From: Pseudomonadota bacterium
GTDB taxonomy: Bacteria > Pseudomonadota > Gammaproteobacteria > Acidithiobacillales > Acidithiobacillaceae
Direction: 5' to 3'
Assembly (NCBI GenBank): GCA_021821885.1
Contig: JAKARO010000009.1
Coordinates: 1 to 64,000, forward strand
DNA length: 64,000 bases
The notes beneath the pieces are model-generated. The model was not told the DNA's origin. It did not search any database and saw only the letters and a list, made by a program, of their open reading frames with translations. How positions within the stretch are numbered: the first letter of the stretch is position 1; each line of letters begins with the position of its first letter. The translations under genes were made by a program, and so were the position numbers. Below are positions 49,759 to 59,862 of the stretch, in pieces.

Positions 49759-50547
49759 CTAGAAATGGTAGGCCAGACCAGCCAGGCCCCGGATCTCGTT
49801 GACGGTTGCGCTGACGCTAAGGGAAGCCGGCACATAGCTGTAGCTGGCGTGGTAGCGGTCATAGACAATACCGGCAAACGCGCTGAAATGGCTGGAGAAG
49901 GCGTAGACCCCGCGCACGCCGAGCTGCAGTACGCCGGACGATGGCGGGTTCGCTGCACCATATCCATTGGCCGAGGAGCTGGCACTGATGCCGGCGAGGT
50001 AGCCAAGGTGGCCCGTGAAATCGAACGGCCCTCCCAGGTCGGTAGTTACCTCCACACCACCGCCAGCGGCATTGTTTTCGTAGCGTGCGCTGCCTTCCCC
50101 GTTGAGCCCGGCATCAAACTTGGCGTACTGGTAGGCGAGATAGGGCCCAATCGCGACCTGGGGCGCCACTTCAAACAGTTTGCCAAGGCGCAGGTTGAAC
50201 TGCATGCCATAGCCGTTGCCGGACGATGTCCCGGTGACCGATGTGGAGCCTGACGGGCTGGTTCCGGTAATCGTACCCCCGCTAATGGCTGCACCGGCCG
50301 AATAGTTGAATCCCATATGGGCAAACCAGAGCTGGCGGTTGACGGCAGATGCGAAAATTCCGATCCCACCTACCGTATTGCCGCCGGAGGCAGAGAGAGA
50401 GCCAGAAGGATCGGAAGCGGACAGGGATGAAGGTGTAGACACCACCTGCCCATAGATGCCGATCAGATCCTGGGCTTCCCCATATTCCGCACCGAGTGCA
50501 AGGGAGGGAAGGGCGGACAGCAGAAATATTGCAGCAATCTTTTTCAT
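49759..50547 (-). CDS. Outer-membrane beta-barrel protein
   Basis: MKKIAAIFLLSALPSLALGAEYGEAQ signal peptide; alternating strands, C-terminal LAGLAYHF. Confidence 0.75.
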   Translation of the reverse strand: MKKIAAIFLLSALPSLALGAEYGEAQDLIGIYGQVVSTPSSLSASDPSGSLSASGGNTVGGIGIFASAVNRQLWFAHMGFNYSAGAAISGGTITGTSPSGSTSVTGTSSGNGYGMQFNLRLGKLFEVAPQVAIGPYLAYQYAKFDAGLNGEGSARYENNAAGGGVEVTTDLGGPFDFTGHLGYLAGISASSSANGYGAANPPSSGVLQLGVRGVYAFSSHFSAFAGIVYDRYHASYSYVPASLSVSATVNEIRGLAGLAYHF

Positions 50548-50812
50548 TGGCTTGGTCCTTGTATTGCCATTTGGCATGGTCTCAAAAATGTTTGGCAGAA
50601 AAGCTTTTCGCTGCAGCGGTCTGCCCATGCGGGAATATTAGGCTATTTTGGGGAAATGCTACCCTGCGCCGTTTCCGTATGGCCGAACTGGGTCCCTTCT
50701 ATACCACAAATGTACCATATACGCAACACGGAAAAGGGTTTCTCGTGGCCGGGCGGCTGGAGCAATCGGGCCACCCGCGGTCCTGCCCGCCGTCTTCCGG
50801 GGCCGGACCCGG

Positions 50813-51556
50813 CTACGGCGCGCCGGTACTGCGCCGGAAGACGCGGTCCACACGGGCCTGGTCCCTGGGCTTGATGACCAGCCGGTCGATGTTGACGTGT
50901 CCGGGCAGGGAGACCACCCAGCGGATGGCCTCGGCTACGTCCTCGGCCACCAGGGGTTCCATGCCGGCATATACCGCCCCAGCCGCCTCGGTATCCCCAT
51001 CAAAGCGTACCAGCGAAAATTCGGTTTGGACCATTCCGGGATCGATGGTGGTGACACGGACCGGCAGGCCCAGCCACTCCAGACGCATGGTTTCCGTCAG
51101 GGCCCGGACGGCATGCTTGCAGGCGGTGTATCCGGCGCCCCCGGCATAGGTTTCCTCTCCCGCCACGGAACCGATGTTGATTACCGTCGCCAGCGGCGCA
51201 GCGCGCAGATGTTCCCACAGGGCCTTGGTTACCCGGGCCAGCCCCAGAACATTGGTCTGGTACATCTGCAGCCATTTTTCCTCATCCAGTCCGACAAGGG
51301 GGTCCTTCCCAAGGGCCCCTCCGGCGTTGTTGACCAGTACGTCCACCGGACCGGAGATCTCCCGGGCAAAGGCAGCCACAGACTCTGGAGAACAGACGTC
51401 CAGTGGCAGGGCCGTTCCGCCGCAGCAGGCGGCAATTTCCTCCAGCCGGCGGGTGCGGCGGGCACCCAGAATGACGCGGTATCCCTGCCTGGACAGGAGT
51501 TTTGCGGCAGCCTCGCCAATCCCGGCAGAGGCACCCGTGATGACAGCGGTTTTCAT
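50813..51556 (-). CDS. SDR-family oxidoreductase
   Basis: MKTAVITGASAGIGEAAAKLLSRQGYRVILGARR; VDVLVNNAG; YTACKHAV. Confidence 0.9.
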   Translation of the reverse strand: MKTAVITGASAGIGEAAAKLLSRQGYRVILGARRTRRLEEIAACCGGTALPLDVCSPESVAAFAREISGPVDVLVNNAGGALGKDPLVGLDEEKWLQMYQTNVLGLARVTKALWEHLRAAPLATVINIGSVAGEETYAGGAGYTACKHAVRALTETMRLEWLGLPVRVTTIDPGMVQTEFSLVRFDGDTEAAGAVYAGMEPLVAEDVAEAIRWVVSLPGHVNIDRLVIKPRDQARVDRVFRRSTGAP

Positions 51557-51932
51557 CCGTCGCGCGGGACCCCGGCATTCCGGCCGGGGAGGGATAGCAC
51601 GGCGGCCGAGAACCGCCCCATTCCCGCATCTCCTTTATCGTTGGCTATCTTGGCCCTTCCATTCCATCACACCCCAGGCCCCCGGACCCGTGGACCGGAA
51701 GGGGACGATGCCCTGTACTGCAGCGGTTCCGGGCCAGTCAGGCCGGCATTCCTCCACTGGCACCTTCCGGCAGGGACGGGGTAGCGGCTGGGGTCCGTTT
51801 TTTTTGCTGCGGCCGAAGAACGGAATTCCCGCTTCTTCTGTCCGGCTGCCCTGTTCCGGTATGATTCCCCCACTGTGCCAGCGTCGTCAGGACCGGCAGG
51901 ACATGCCATCCAGGATACCATCAGGGGTCTAG

Positions 51933-52556
51933 ATGTTGAACTATTCAGCCACCATGGTGCTACTGCACCTGATCAATCTGGTCGGAATTTTTGTCTTTGC
52001 CGTAAGCGGTGCCATGCGCGGAGTCCGCAGCCAGATGGACATCTTTGGCATCCTTGTGCTGGCGGTCGTGACGGCAGTGTCCGGCGGGATCCTGCGGGAT
52101 CTGCTGATCGGCGCCATACCCCCGGAATCCATCTCCAACTGGCACGGCATCGCCATTGCCGTTTTTGCCGGTCTGGTTGTCTTTTTCTTTCACCGCCTGT
52201 TTGAGCACCTCCAGCACCCTGTCCTGCTTTTTGATGCTGCAGGACTTGGCGTCTTTGCTGCCACGGGTGCCCAGAAAGCCCTGGCCTTTGGGCTCTCTCC
52301 TGCCATGGCAGCAGTCCTGGGAATGATCAGCGGTATTGGTGGCGGGATGGTACGCGATATCCTGACCGCCCAGGTTCCGGTCGTCCTGCGCTCGGAAATC
52401 TATGCCTCTGCAGCCTTCCTGGGAGCCCTGCTGGTCCTAGCCGGGGATTACCTCCATTTTCCCCCTATCGAGAGCACCATCGCTGGCGCCGGCCTGACTT
52501 TTTTTCTCCGTACGATGGCCCTCTACCGCCACTGGAGCCTCCCCAGGCCCCGCTGA
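51933..52556 (+). CDS. TRIC-type (UPF0126/YadS-like) cation channel family protein
   Basis: FVFAVSGAMRGVRSQMDIFGILVLAVVTAVSGGILRDLLIGAIPPE; second repeat GISGIGGGMVRDILTAQVPVVL. Confidence 0.88.
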   Translation: MLNYSATMVLLHLINLVGIFVFAVSGAMRGVRSQMDIFGILVLAVVTAVSGGILRDLLIGAIPPESISNWHGIAIAVFAGLVVFFFHRLFEHLQHPVLLFDAAGLGVFAATGAQKALAFGLSPAMAAVLGMISGIGGGMVRDILTAQVPVVLRSEIYASAAFLGALLVLAGDYLHFPPIESTIAGAGLTFFLRTMALYRHWSLPRPR

Positions 52557-52612
52557 ACCCCACTGTCCAGGCAGCCCCCTGGACACCGCTTCCTGCGTGG
52601 CTTGCCTTTTTT

Positions 52613-52640
52613 CGTTAACTGTATAAAAATACAGTTAACG
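52613..52640. promoter_or_regulatory. LexA operator (SOS box) within a perfect 28-bp palindrome
   Basis: cgttaactgtat-aaaa-atacagttaacg; contains CTG-N10-CAG at 52619..52634, just upstream of lexA start 52663. Confidence 0.9.
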
Positions 52641-52662
52641 GGGTACAGGGGAGCAGGGCCGA

Positions 52663-53274
52663 ATGGAAGAGCTCAGTCCGAGACAGAAAGAAATTTTCCA
52701 GTGGATCCGGGAACGCATTGCGACGACCGGATTTCCTCCGACCCGTGCGGAACTGCAGGCCTCTTTTGGCTTCCGGTCACCCAATGCGGCGGAAAGCCAT
52801 CTGCGTACCCTGGCCCGCAAGGGATACCTGTTTCTGCAGGAAGGCACGGCGCGTGGCATACGGCTGGCCGCCGGAACTGGAGAGGCGGCAGGACTGCCGG
52901 TCGTTGGCCGGGTAGCAGCGGGACAGCCCATCCTGGCGGAAACGGCCATGGAAGGATTCCTGCCCGTAGACCGGGAGCTGTTTGCGGGGGCGGACTTCCT
53001 CCTGCGGGTGCAGGGAATGAGCATGCGCGATGCCGGGATACTGGAGGGCGACCTGCTGGCCGTATCGCGGAGAAAAGATCCGCGGAACGGCCAGATCGTC
53101 GTCGCGCGGGTGGACAATGAAGTGACCGTGAAGCGGTGGCACCAGGACGGACACCAGGTCAGCCTGATGCCTGAAAATCCGGATTTTCGGCCCATTATGG
53201 TAGACCTGCGCACCCAGTCCCTGGAGATTGAAGGTACCGTTGTTGGCCTGCTGCGCACGGGGGGGTTCCTGTGA
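52663..53274 (+). CDS. lexA: LexA repressor
   Basis: LSPRQKEIFQWIRERIATTGFPPTRAELQASFGFRSPNAAESHLRTLARKGYL; AAGQP cleavage-site-like; GMSMRDAGILEGDLLAVSR. Confidence 0.93.
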   Translation: MEELSPRQKEIFQWIRERIATTGFPPTRAELQASFGFRSPNAAESHLRTLARKGYLFLQEGTARGIRLAAGTGEAAGLPVVGRVAAGQPILAETAMEGFLPVDRELFAGADFLLRVQGMSMRDAGILEGDLLAVSRRKDPRNGQIVVARVDNEVTVKRWHQDGHQVSLMPENPDFRPIMVDLRTQSLEIEGTVVGLLRTGGFL

Positions 53275-53879
53275 TTCACGCCAGAGCGGTACTTGCCTCC
53301 GTCCCTTCCCGGAAAAAGCTGCCTGCTGTCCGTGCGGAAAGCGCGGTCCTGTCTTCCCGGCCACCGGAACCTGGCCAGTCCACGGGCAGGAACGCGGGAA
53401 CCATTACCGAATTTCACCTGCCGGAAGGGGAGACCGGTATGCCCGGTCTGCTGCTGCCTGCGATGGCCGCTCTCAGCCAGCAGGAATCCCGCTGGATCCT
53501 CTGGGCTTTTCCACCCCGCATTCCCGGTGCTGCGGTTCTGGCTGCCGCCGGAATCCATCCCGGCCGCCTGCTGGTGATGCGGCCACGCCGGTGCAGGGAC
53601 CCGCTGCCGGTTCTGGAATCCGCGCTGCGGGCCGGAAACTGCAGCATGGTCCTGGCCTGGTCACCGGCGATGGACGGGCGATCCCTTTCCCGTCTGCGCC
53701 GGGCAGCGGAAGAGGGGAACACCCTGGGGGTCCTGCTGACCACCGGGGAAACGGACCGTCCCTGCGGTGTACCCCCGCCTGTCTGGCCCGTTCCGGAGAG
53801 GCGGATCCAGGGCGGGCAACGGCCACCGTTCCGGACCAGGAGGCCAGCCGGCGTCCGCCAGCTGGCCCTGGCCTTCTAG
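53271..53879 (+). CDS. SulA/ImuA-like SOS protein
   Basis: LLLPAMAALSQQESRWILWAFPPRIPGAAVLAAAGIHPGRLLVMRPRRCRDPLPVLESALRAGNCSMVLAW; coupled to lexA. Confidence 0.72.
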   Translation: MIHARAVLASVPSRKKLPAVRAESAVLSSRPPEPGQSTGRNAGTITEFHLPEGETGMPGLLLPAMAALSQQESRWILWAFPPRIPGAAVLAAAGIHPGRLLVMRPRRCRDPLPVLESALRAGNCSMVLAWSPAMDGRSLSRLRRAAEEGNTLGVLLTTGETDRPCGVPPPVWPVPERRIQGGQRPPFRTRRPAGVRQLALAF

Positions 53880-54081
53880 TCCCGGTCTGGGCTCCCCGCG
53901 GGCAGACTCCTCCCACATGCCCCGGCCGGGTTCCTTTCCTGTGGCCCGGCATCTCCCCATATTCCCGTTCCCGGCCCGGAGACACCCGTCTCCGGCGCTC
54001 CGTTTTCCACACCCTGACGCAGGGCGAAAACAGGAATTTCCCGGAGCACCTGCCTTCCTGGTCTCTTTTCCAGAAGCAGAA

Positions 54082-54135
54082 TTTATGGAATTTTTCCATA
54101 AAAAATAGATAAAATTTATGGTTATTGAGCCATAA
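54082..54135. promoter_or_regulatory. Tandem TTATGG-N7/8-CCATAA palindromes upstream of an APC permease gene
   Basis: tttatggaa-ttt-ttccataaa (54082..54102) and ttatgg-ttattgag-ccataa (54116..54135). Confidence 0.6.
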
Positions 54136-54209
54136 TTCGGCCATTAATACGAAAATATTCTTCATATATTTGACCACATGGGAAAATTATGCCAACCTGA
54201 AAAATAGCA

Positions 54210-55853
54210 ATGAATATCCATGGAGCATGGAATATGAAAAAACCGGCAAAGCCAGGAAGCGTTTTCCGGCTGCGCCGCGAGGGTGGTCTACTCGGCCTGC
54301 TAATGGCATGTATTGGCGCCTCTATTGGTTCCGGCTGGCTGTTCGGCCCCCTGTATGCGGCACAAATGGCCGGGCCCTATGCAATTGGCTCATGGATCAT
54401 CGGAATTGCGGCAATTCTTCTTCTGGCCATAGTTTTTGCCGAACTTGGTCCGCTGATTCCAAAAGCCGGGGCTGTCGTCCATCTGGCCAATGTTGGCAAC
54501 GGGCCGATTGTAGGAAACCTCTGGAGCTGGATCCTCTTCCTTTCCTACGCCAGCATCGCACCCATTGAAGTTACGGCACTGCTTACCTACGCCAACAACT
54601 ACATTCCGGTTTTTCTGGTGCCACACACGAATCTGGTAAATGCGGAAGGTTTCTGGGTATCCGTTCTGGTACTGGCCTTTATCGTCGTGCTGAATTTCAT
54701 GACCGTGCAGTGGATCTTCCGGATCAACAGCGGAGCAACACTCTGGAAAATTCTCATTCCCCTGCTGACGGCAGCGGTTTTTCTGTTTTCAGGGTTTCAT
54801 CCGGAAAATTTCCGGACGGGCATTTCCCATGGTTCAGACAGTTTTGAGGGCATGTTTGCCGCCGTTGCCACCGGCGGCGTGATCTTCAGCCTGCTGGGTT
54901 TCCGGCATGCAATCGACCTTGCGGGAGAAAGCCGGAATCCCCGCCGTGACATACCCCTGGCCACGATCGGCTCCGTCCTGGTTACCGGGGGCATCTACCT
55001 GGTCCTGCAGGCCGCTTTCATTGGCGCCGTAGATCCTGCGGATCTCGCCCGCACCGGCTGGCTGCACCTGAATTTTCCGGGCATCAATGGCCCCTTTGCC
55101 GCGCTGGCTGCAGCTGTAGGGGCCGCGTGGCTTTCGGTCGTGCTGTACCTGGATGCCTTCATTTCCCCGGCAGGAACCGCCCTGATCTATACTGCCACCG
55201 CAGCCCGCGTGACCCTGGCCACTGCGGATACCGGTGTCTTTCCGCGGATCCTTGCGCGGGTCAACCGGTTCGGCGTGCCCTGGGCGGGGCTGGTGCTTCT
55301 CTATCTGGTGGGTGTGCTGTTTTTCCTGCCATTTCCGTCCTGGCAGAAAATGGTGGGCTACATTGCTTCCATGACCGTACTCTCGTATATCATCGGACCG
55401 GTGGCCCTGATCCAGCTCCGGAAAGCCATCCCCAATCTTGAACGTCCCTTTACGCTGCCCATGGCCGGAGTGGTCGCCCCGGCGGCGTTCGTATCCGGCA
55501 GCTGGATCATCTACTGGTCGGGAGTTGGCACGCTGAATTTCATGTTTGGCACGCTCTTTGTGATCCTTTGCCTGTATGCCCTGTGGGGAACCATACGGCG
55601 CGAGCCTCTGCGCACCATGGGATGGCAGTACATGTGGTGGATTATTCCCTATTTTCTGGTGCTCTGGGCGGCAGCCTGGATGGGTCCCGGCAGGCTCGGC
55701 GGTCTGGGCCTGATCACCTTTCCCGAAGGGATGGTACTGGTGGCGCTGGCAAGCCTCGTGATTTTCCGCTGGGCCGTCCACAGCTCGGTTTCGGATGACA
55801 CCATGCGGCTGTACATGCGCAGCCTGCGCAGTTCCGGGGCCGGGGCCCCATGA
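54210..55853 (+). CDS. APC-family amino acid permease
   Basis: GGLLGLLMACIGASIGSGWLFGPLYAAQMAGPYAIGSWIIGIAAILLLAIVFAELGPLIPKAG; possible start 54234. Confidence 0.88.
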   Translation: MNIHGAWNMKKPAKPGSVFRLRREGGLLGLLMACIGASIGSGWLFGPLYAAQMAGPYAIGSWIIGIAAILLLAIVFAELGPLIPKAGAVVHLANVGNGPIVGNLWSWILFLSYASIAPIEVTALLTYANNYIPVFLVPHTNLVNAEGFWVSVLVLAFIVVLNFMTVQWIFRINSGATLWKILIPLLTAAVFLFSGFHPENFRTGISHGSDSFEGMFAAVATGGVIFSLLGFRHAIDLAGESRNPRRDIPLATIGSVLVTGGIYLVLQAAFIGAVDPADLARTGWLHLNFPGINGPFAALAAAVGAAWLSVVLYLDAFISPAGTALIYTATAARVTLATADTGVFPRILARVNRFGVPWAGLVLLYLVGVLFFLPFPSWQKMVGYIASMTVLSYIIGPVALIQLRKAIPNLERPFTLPMAGVVAPAAFVSGSWIIYWSGVGTLNFMFGTLFVILCLYALWGTIRREPLRTMGWQYMWWIIPYFLVLWAAAWMGPGRLGGLGLITFPEGMVLVALASLVIFRWAVHSSVSDDTMRLYMRSLRSSGAGAP

Positions 55854-55909
55854 GGAGGGCGGTGGGAAGGTCCCGCAGTGCCCAGGCTCCCTGGCAGCCG
55901 AGGGGGGAA

Positions 55910-57094
55910 ATGCAGCGCGGTGCCCGCAGGTGGGTCGTCAAAATCGGCAGCAGCCTCCTGATGGACCGGGAAGGCGGTCTGCACCATGAACGGATTGCCG
56001 ACTGGCTGGGACAGATCCTGCATCTTCACGAGCAGGGAATCCAGGTCATTCTTGTTTCATCTGGTGCCGTGGGGGTGGGTACAAAACGCCTTGGCTGGGA
56101 CCAGCGGCCAGCCGAACTCACCTCGCGCCAGGCCGCTGCCAGTGTTGGACAGGCAGCGCTGATGCACAGCTTCGAGCAGATCCTCCAGGAGATTTCCGGA
56201 ACAGGGAGTCCGGTACTGCACTGTGGACAGGTCCTGCTGACCCATGAGGAACTCCGCAACCGCAGCCGGTATCTCAATGTGCGCAGTACCCTGGGAACAC
56301 TTCTGGATCATGGGGTGCTGCCCGTCGTCAATGAAAACGATGCCATTTCCTACCGCCCCATCCAGCTGGGAGACAACGATACCCTGGCAGCCCTCGTGAG
56401 CAATCTCTGGGATGCAGATCTCATGGTGCTCCTGACCGACCAGGAGGGCCTGTACGATGCGGACCCCCGCAGGAATCCGGACGCAAGCCTGCTGGGAGAA
56501 GTCATGGCAGGGGATCCCCGGATAGAAGCCCTGGCCGGCTCCGGGGGGTCTGCGGTAGGGACCGGCGGCATGCTGGCCAAAGTGCGGGCGGCCGCACGGG
56601 CGACCCGTTCCGGCACGCCCACCGTGATTGCCAGCGGGCACAGGAAAGGGGTTCTGCTGCAACTGGCTGCCGGAGAGCCGGCCGGCACCTTCCTGCACGC
56701 GCGTATCCAGCCGCTTGCCGCGCGCAAGCGGTGGCTTTCCGATCATCTGCGCGTCCGGGGTACGCTGCATATTGACAGCGGGGCCGCACATGCCCTGCGG
56801 GAGCAGGGAGCCAGCCTGCTGCCCGTGGGCGTCGTGGGCCAGGAAGGGGAGTTCCGCCGTGGTGACCTCGTCAGCTGCCGGGGCCCGAAGGGAGAGGAGG
56901 TGGCCAGGGGACTGGTCAATCTCGACGCCGAAGTCCTGCACCGCTGCCGGGGAAAACGGTCAGAAGAACTGGCGGGAGACCCGGAATGTCCAGAGGAAAC
57001 GGTCATACACCGGGACAATCTTGTGCTCACTTCCGAAGCAGTATCCGGAACCGCGAAAGAGATTCCGGCGGGGAAATCCGGCACAACTGCCTGA
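55910..57094 (+). CDS. proB: Glutamate 5-kinase
   Basis: RRWVVKIGSSLLMDREGG, QVILVSSGAVGVGTKRLGWDQRP, PVVNENDAISYRPIQLGDNDTLAALVSNLWDADLMVLLTDQEGLYDADPR, GTGGMLAKVRAA, C-terminal PUA-like; start could be 55850. Confidence 0.93.
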   Translation: MQRGARRWVVKIGSSLLMDREGGLHHERIADWLGQILHLHEQGIQVILVSSGAVGVGTKRLGWDQRPAELTSRQAAASVGQAALMHSFEQILQEISGTGSPVLHCGQVLLTHEELRNRSRYLNVRSTLGTLLDHGVLPVVNENDAISYRPIQLGDNDTLAALVSNLWDADLMVLLTDQEGLYDADPRRNPDASLLGEVMAGDPRIEALAGSGGSAVGTGGMLAKVRAAARATRSGTPTVIASGHRKGVLLQLAAGEPAGTFLHARIQPLAARKRWLSDHLRVRGTLHIDSGAAHALREQGASLLPVGVVGQEGEFRRGDLVSCRGPKGEEVARGLVNLDAEVLHRCRGKRSEELAGDPECPEETVIHRDNLVLTSEAVSGTAKEIPAGKSGTTA

Positions 57095-57289
57095 TTGTCC
57101 GCTCGCTCCCGCTGCCATTAGGGTGTCGCAGCAACCGTCCGCATCGGAAAAGAACGCCGGTTCTTTTGCCGTCAGGCAAACCCCATGGGTGAAACCAGAA
57201 GAAACCGGACGGCACGTAGGGGAGGTGGCGGAGAGTAACTTGACCAGTTGCGCGGCGAACCTCCCCGCCCTGGCAAGGCACAAACCTAA

Positions 57290-57478
57290 TCCGGCGTCTG
57301 CTGCTGGTATACCCCGCCTACATTTCATAGAACTGCCCGGTCTGCGGGGTGGCAGATGCGGAAAACCGGATGGTGCAGTCCGTGTTCCGGTGCCAGCATT
57401 GCGGTCGCACAGACCATGCCGGCGCAAACGCGGCAAAGAACGTCTCCGCAAGGGAATTGCAGTCAACGCCGGGGGAGC
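57290..57478 (+). pseudogene. IS200/IS605-type TnpB (OrfB) C-terminal zinc-ribbon remnant
   Basis: Frame VYPAYIS*NCPVCG...[28 protein letters not shown] with in-frame TAG at 57326-57328; bounds approximate. Confidence 0.65.
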
Positions 57479-57694
57479 CTGTTTCGCGGCGCAAGCCCTG
57501 AAGTGTGCCGGAACCAGAGGGAGCCGGCACGTCGAAGTGGCTGGGCCCAGGCCGCTGCTGGCAGGAAGGAATCCCCGTCCTTCCGGGCGAGGAAGATGCC
57601 AACGCAATCTATCTGGGCCTGCCATGCCCATCTGCATGCGATCAGTGCTATCATCACGCCCGCCATTGCCAGTTGCCGCCACCCGGGGTTCTCC

Positions 57695-59320
57695 GTGCTC
57701 AGCACCCATCAATTAAGCATGCAGTTTGGTTCCAAGCCATTATTTGAGAATGTCAGCGTAGAATTCGGCAGTGGCAATCGCTACGGTCTGATTGGCGCCA
57801 ATGGGAGTGGTAAAACCACCTTGATGAAAATCCTGGGCGGCGATATCGAACCCAGCTCCGGCAATGTCAGCCTAAGCAGCGGTGAGCGCCTGGGTAAGCT
57901 GCGGCAGGACCAGTTTGCTTTTGAGGACTGCACGGTGCTAGACACCGTCATGATGGGGCATCTGGAGTTCTGGCGTGTCAAGCAGGAGCGTGATCGCCTC
58001 TACGGTCTCGTCGAATTGAGTAGCGAAGAGGGCATGGCTATTGCCCAGATCGAGGGGGACTATGCTGAACTCGATGGCTACTCTGCCGAGGCGCGGGCAG
58101 GGGAATTATTGATTGGCGTTGGCATTCCGCTGGAACAGCATGGGGGATTGATGTCCTCCGTTGCCCCCGGCTGGAAATTGCGTGTGCTTCTCGCCCAGGC
58201 CCTTTTTGCCGACCCGGATATCCTGCTTCTCGACGAGCCCACCAACAACCTGGACATCCATACCATTCAGTGGCTGGAAGAATTACTGGGCACGATCAAT
58301 AGTACCATTGTCATTATTTCCCATGATCGCCATTTTTTAAATAGTGTTTGCACGCACATAGCCGATCTGGATTACGGCGGACTGCACATCTATCCCGGCA
58401 ATTATGATGAATATATGCGCGCCTCAGCTTTGGTGCGCGAACAACTGCTGGCGGAGAATGATAAAAAACGTGAAAAGATGGCGGAACTACAGGGATTCGT
58501 CAGCCGTTTTTCCGCCAATGCCTCCAAAGCCAAGCAAGCGACTTCCCGCGCTCGGCAACTGGAAAAAATCCAGCTGGAAGAGGTCAAACCTTCCAGCCGG
58601 CAGAATCCCTATTTCGTTTTTCAACAAGAGCGCAAGCTGTACCGCCATGCTCTGGATGGCAAGGATCTGGGCAAAGGCTTTCACGATTTGCGCCTGTTTC
58701 ATAAGCTGCGCCTGCACATCGAAGCGGGAGAACGGGTAGCGATCATCGGTGCCAATGGCTTGGGGAAAACTACACTGCTGCGCTGTCTTTTGGGGGATAT
58801 TGCGCTTGACACAGGTGTCGTCAAATGGGCAGAGAATTGCAAAATCGGCTATTTCGCCCAGGACTACGCTGCCGAATTCGCCCAGGATCTCAGCCTTTAC
58901 GAGTGGATGAGCCAATGGCGCAGCGAAAAAGACGATGATCAGGCCATCCGTGGGGTCCTGGGGAGACTGCTCTTCGGTCAGGAACAGGTAGACCGCAAGG
59001 TACAGGTACTTTCCGGCGGCGAAAAAGGGCGCATGCTATTCGGTAAGCTGGCCTTACAAAGGCCCAATGTCCTGATCCTCGACGAACCCACCAACCATTT
59101 GGATATGGAGTCCATTGAATCGCTCAACAATGCCCTGGAAAAATACGAGGGCACGCTGATTTTTGTCAGTCACGACCGCGAATTTGTCTCCTCTTTGGCC
59201 ACCCGCATCATTGAATTTACTGTCCAGGGGATCGAAGACTTCAAGGGTAGCTACGAAGACTATCTGCGTAGCCAAAAAAATAGCAAGGTCGTCCAGAAAA
59301 AGGCCGGAAAAGGGCGGTGA
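57695..59320 (+). CDS. ABC-F family ATPase
   Basis: Two ABC cassettes: [100 protein letters not shown] start 57695. Confidence 0.88.
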   Translation: MLSTHQLSMQFGSKPLFENVSVEFGSGNRYGLIGANGSGKTTLMKILGGDIEPSSGNVSLSSGERLGKLRQDQFAFEDCTVLDTVMMGHLEFWRVKQERDRLYGLVELSSEEGMAIAQIEGDYAELDGYSAEARAGELLIGVGIPLEQHGGLMSSVAPGWKLRVLLAQALFADPDILLLDEPTNNLDIHTIQWLEELLGTINSTIVIISHDRHFLNSVCTHIADLDYGGLHIYPGNYDEYMRASALVREQLLAENDKKREKMAELQGFVSRFSANASKAKQATSRARQLEKIQLEEVKPSSRQNPYFVFQQERKLYRHALDGKDLGKGFHDLRLFHKLRLHIEAGERVAIIGANGLGKTTLLRCLLGDIALDTGVVKWAENCKIGYFAQDYAAEFAQDLSLYEWMSQWRSEKDDDQAIRGVLGRLLFGQEQVDRKVQVLSGGEKGRMLFGKLALQRPNVLILDEPTNHLDMESIESLNNALEKYEGTLIFVSHDREFVSSLATRIIEFTVQGIEDFKGSYEDYLRSQKNSKVVQKKAGKGR

Positions 59321-59391
59321 GCGCAAAAATTCTTCCACCCTTGAACATTTGCCCGCGCATTCCCCCTCCTGGACCGTAGGCCAGGAGGGGG

Positions 59392-59592
59392 TCAAGCGGG
59401 CCGTTTGGCCTTGCGGGGTTTTTCCATGGTCCCCTGACTCTCCACGTATCGCCGCACGGTTTCCAGCGTAGCGCCGCCGACGCTGATTGACACTCCGGCT
59501 TGCCCATCACGCCGCTGACGATCCGTCAGTGGTAAACCCGGGGTAAAAATCCAGCGGAATGAGGGTCGCAGATTTCCCGCAGAACCTGGCAA
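59392..59592 (-). pseudogene. Possible IS200/IS605 TnpA (Y1 transposase) C-terminal remnant
   Basis: QAGVSISVGGATLETVRRYVESQGTMEKP resembles TnpA C-terminal tail; truncated. Confidence 0.4.
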
Positions 59593-59614
59593 GTGTCACC
59601 CTGACTGAGGGTTT

Positions 59615-59860
59615 GCAAGCTGGGTCTCCCGTGTTGCCCTGGGCAGCACCACCTCTGGAAACCTGATTATCAAGACCCGTATCGACTCCCCCCAACGGGA
59701 TCGCTGGGCATTGTTGCGCTTTGCGATTATCGGCCCCTTGCTGGCGGCGCCACCGGCCCCTGGGGAACTGGCCTTGGCATTGAGGCGCTGGCCGCCCGGT
59801 CGTGGCGTCACGGCGCCAATCCGCAAGGGTGGGCTGGCTGAACGTTTACCACCATTCGGG
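59615..59860 (+). pseudogene. Fragment of a Mu/IS481-like transposase N-terminus
   Basis: IKTRIDSPQRDRWALLRFAIIGPLLAAPPAPGELALALRRWPPGRGVT; family pattern RWALxRFxIIGPLLAAPP; truncated. Confidence 0.45.
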
Positions 59861-59862
59861 GG

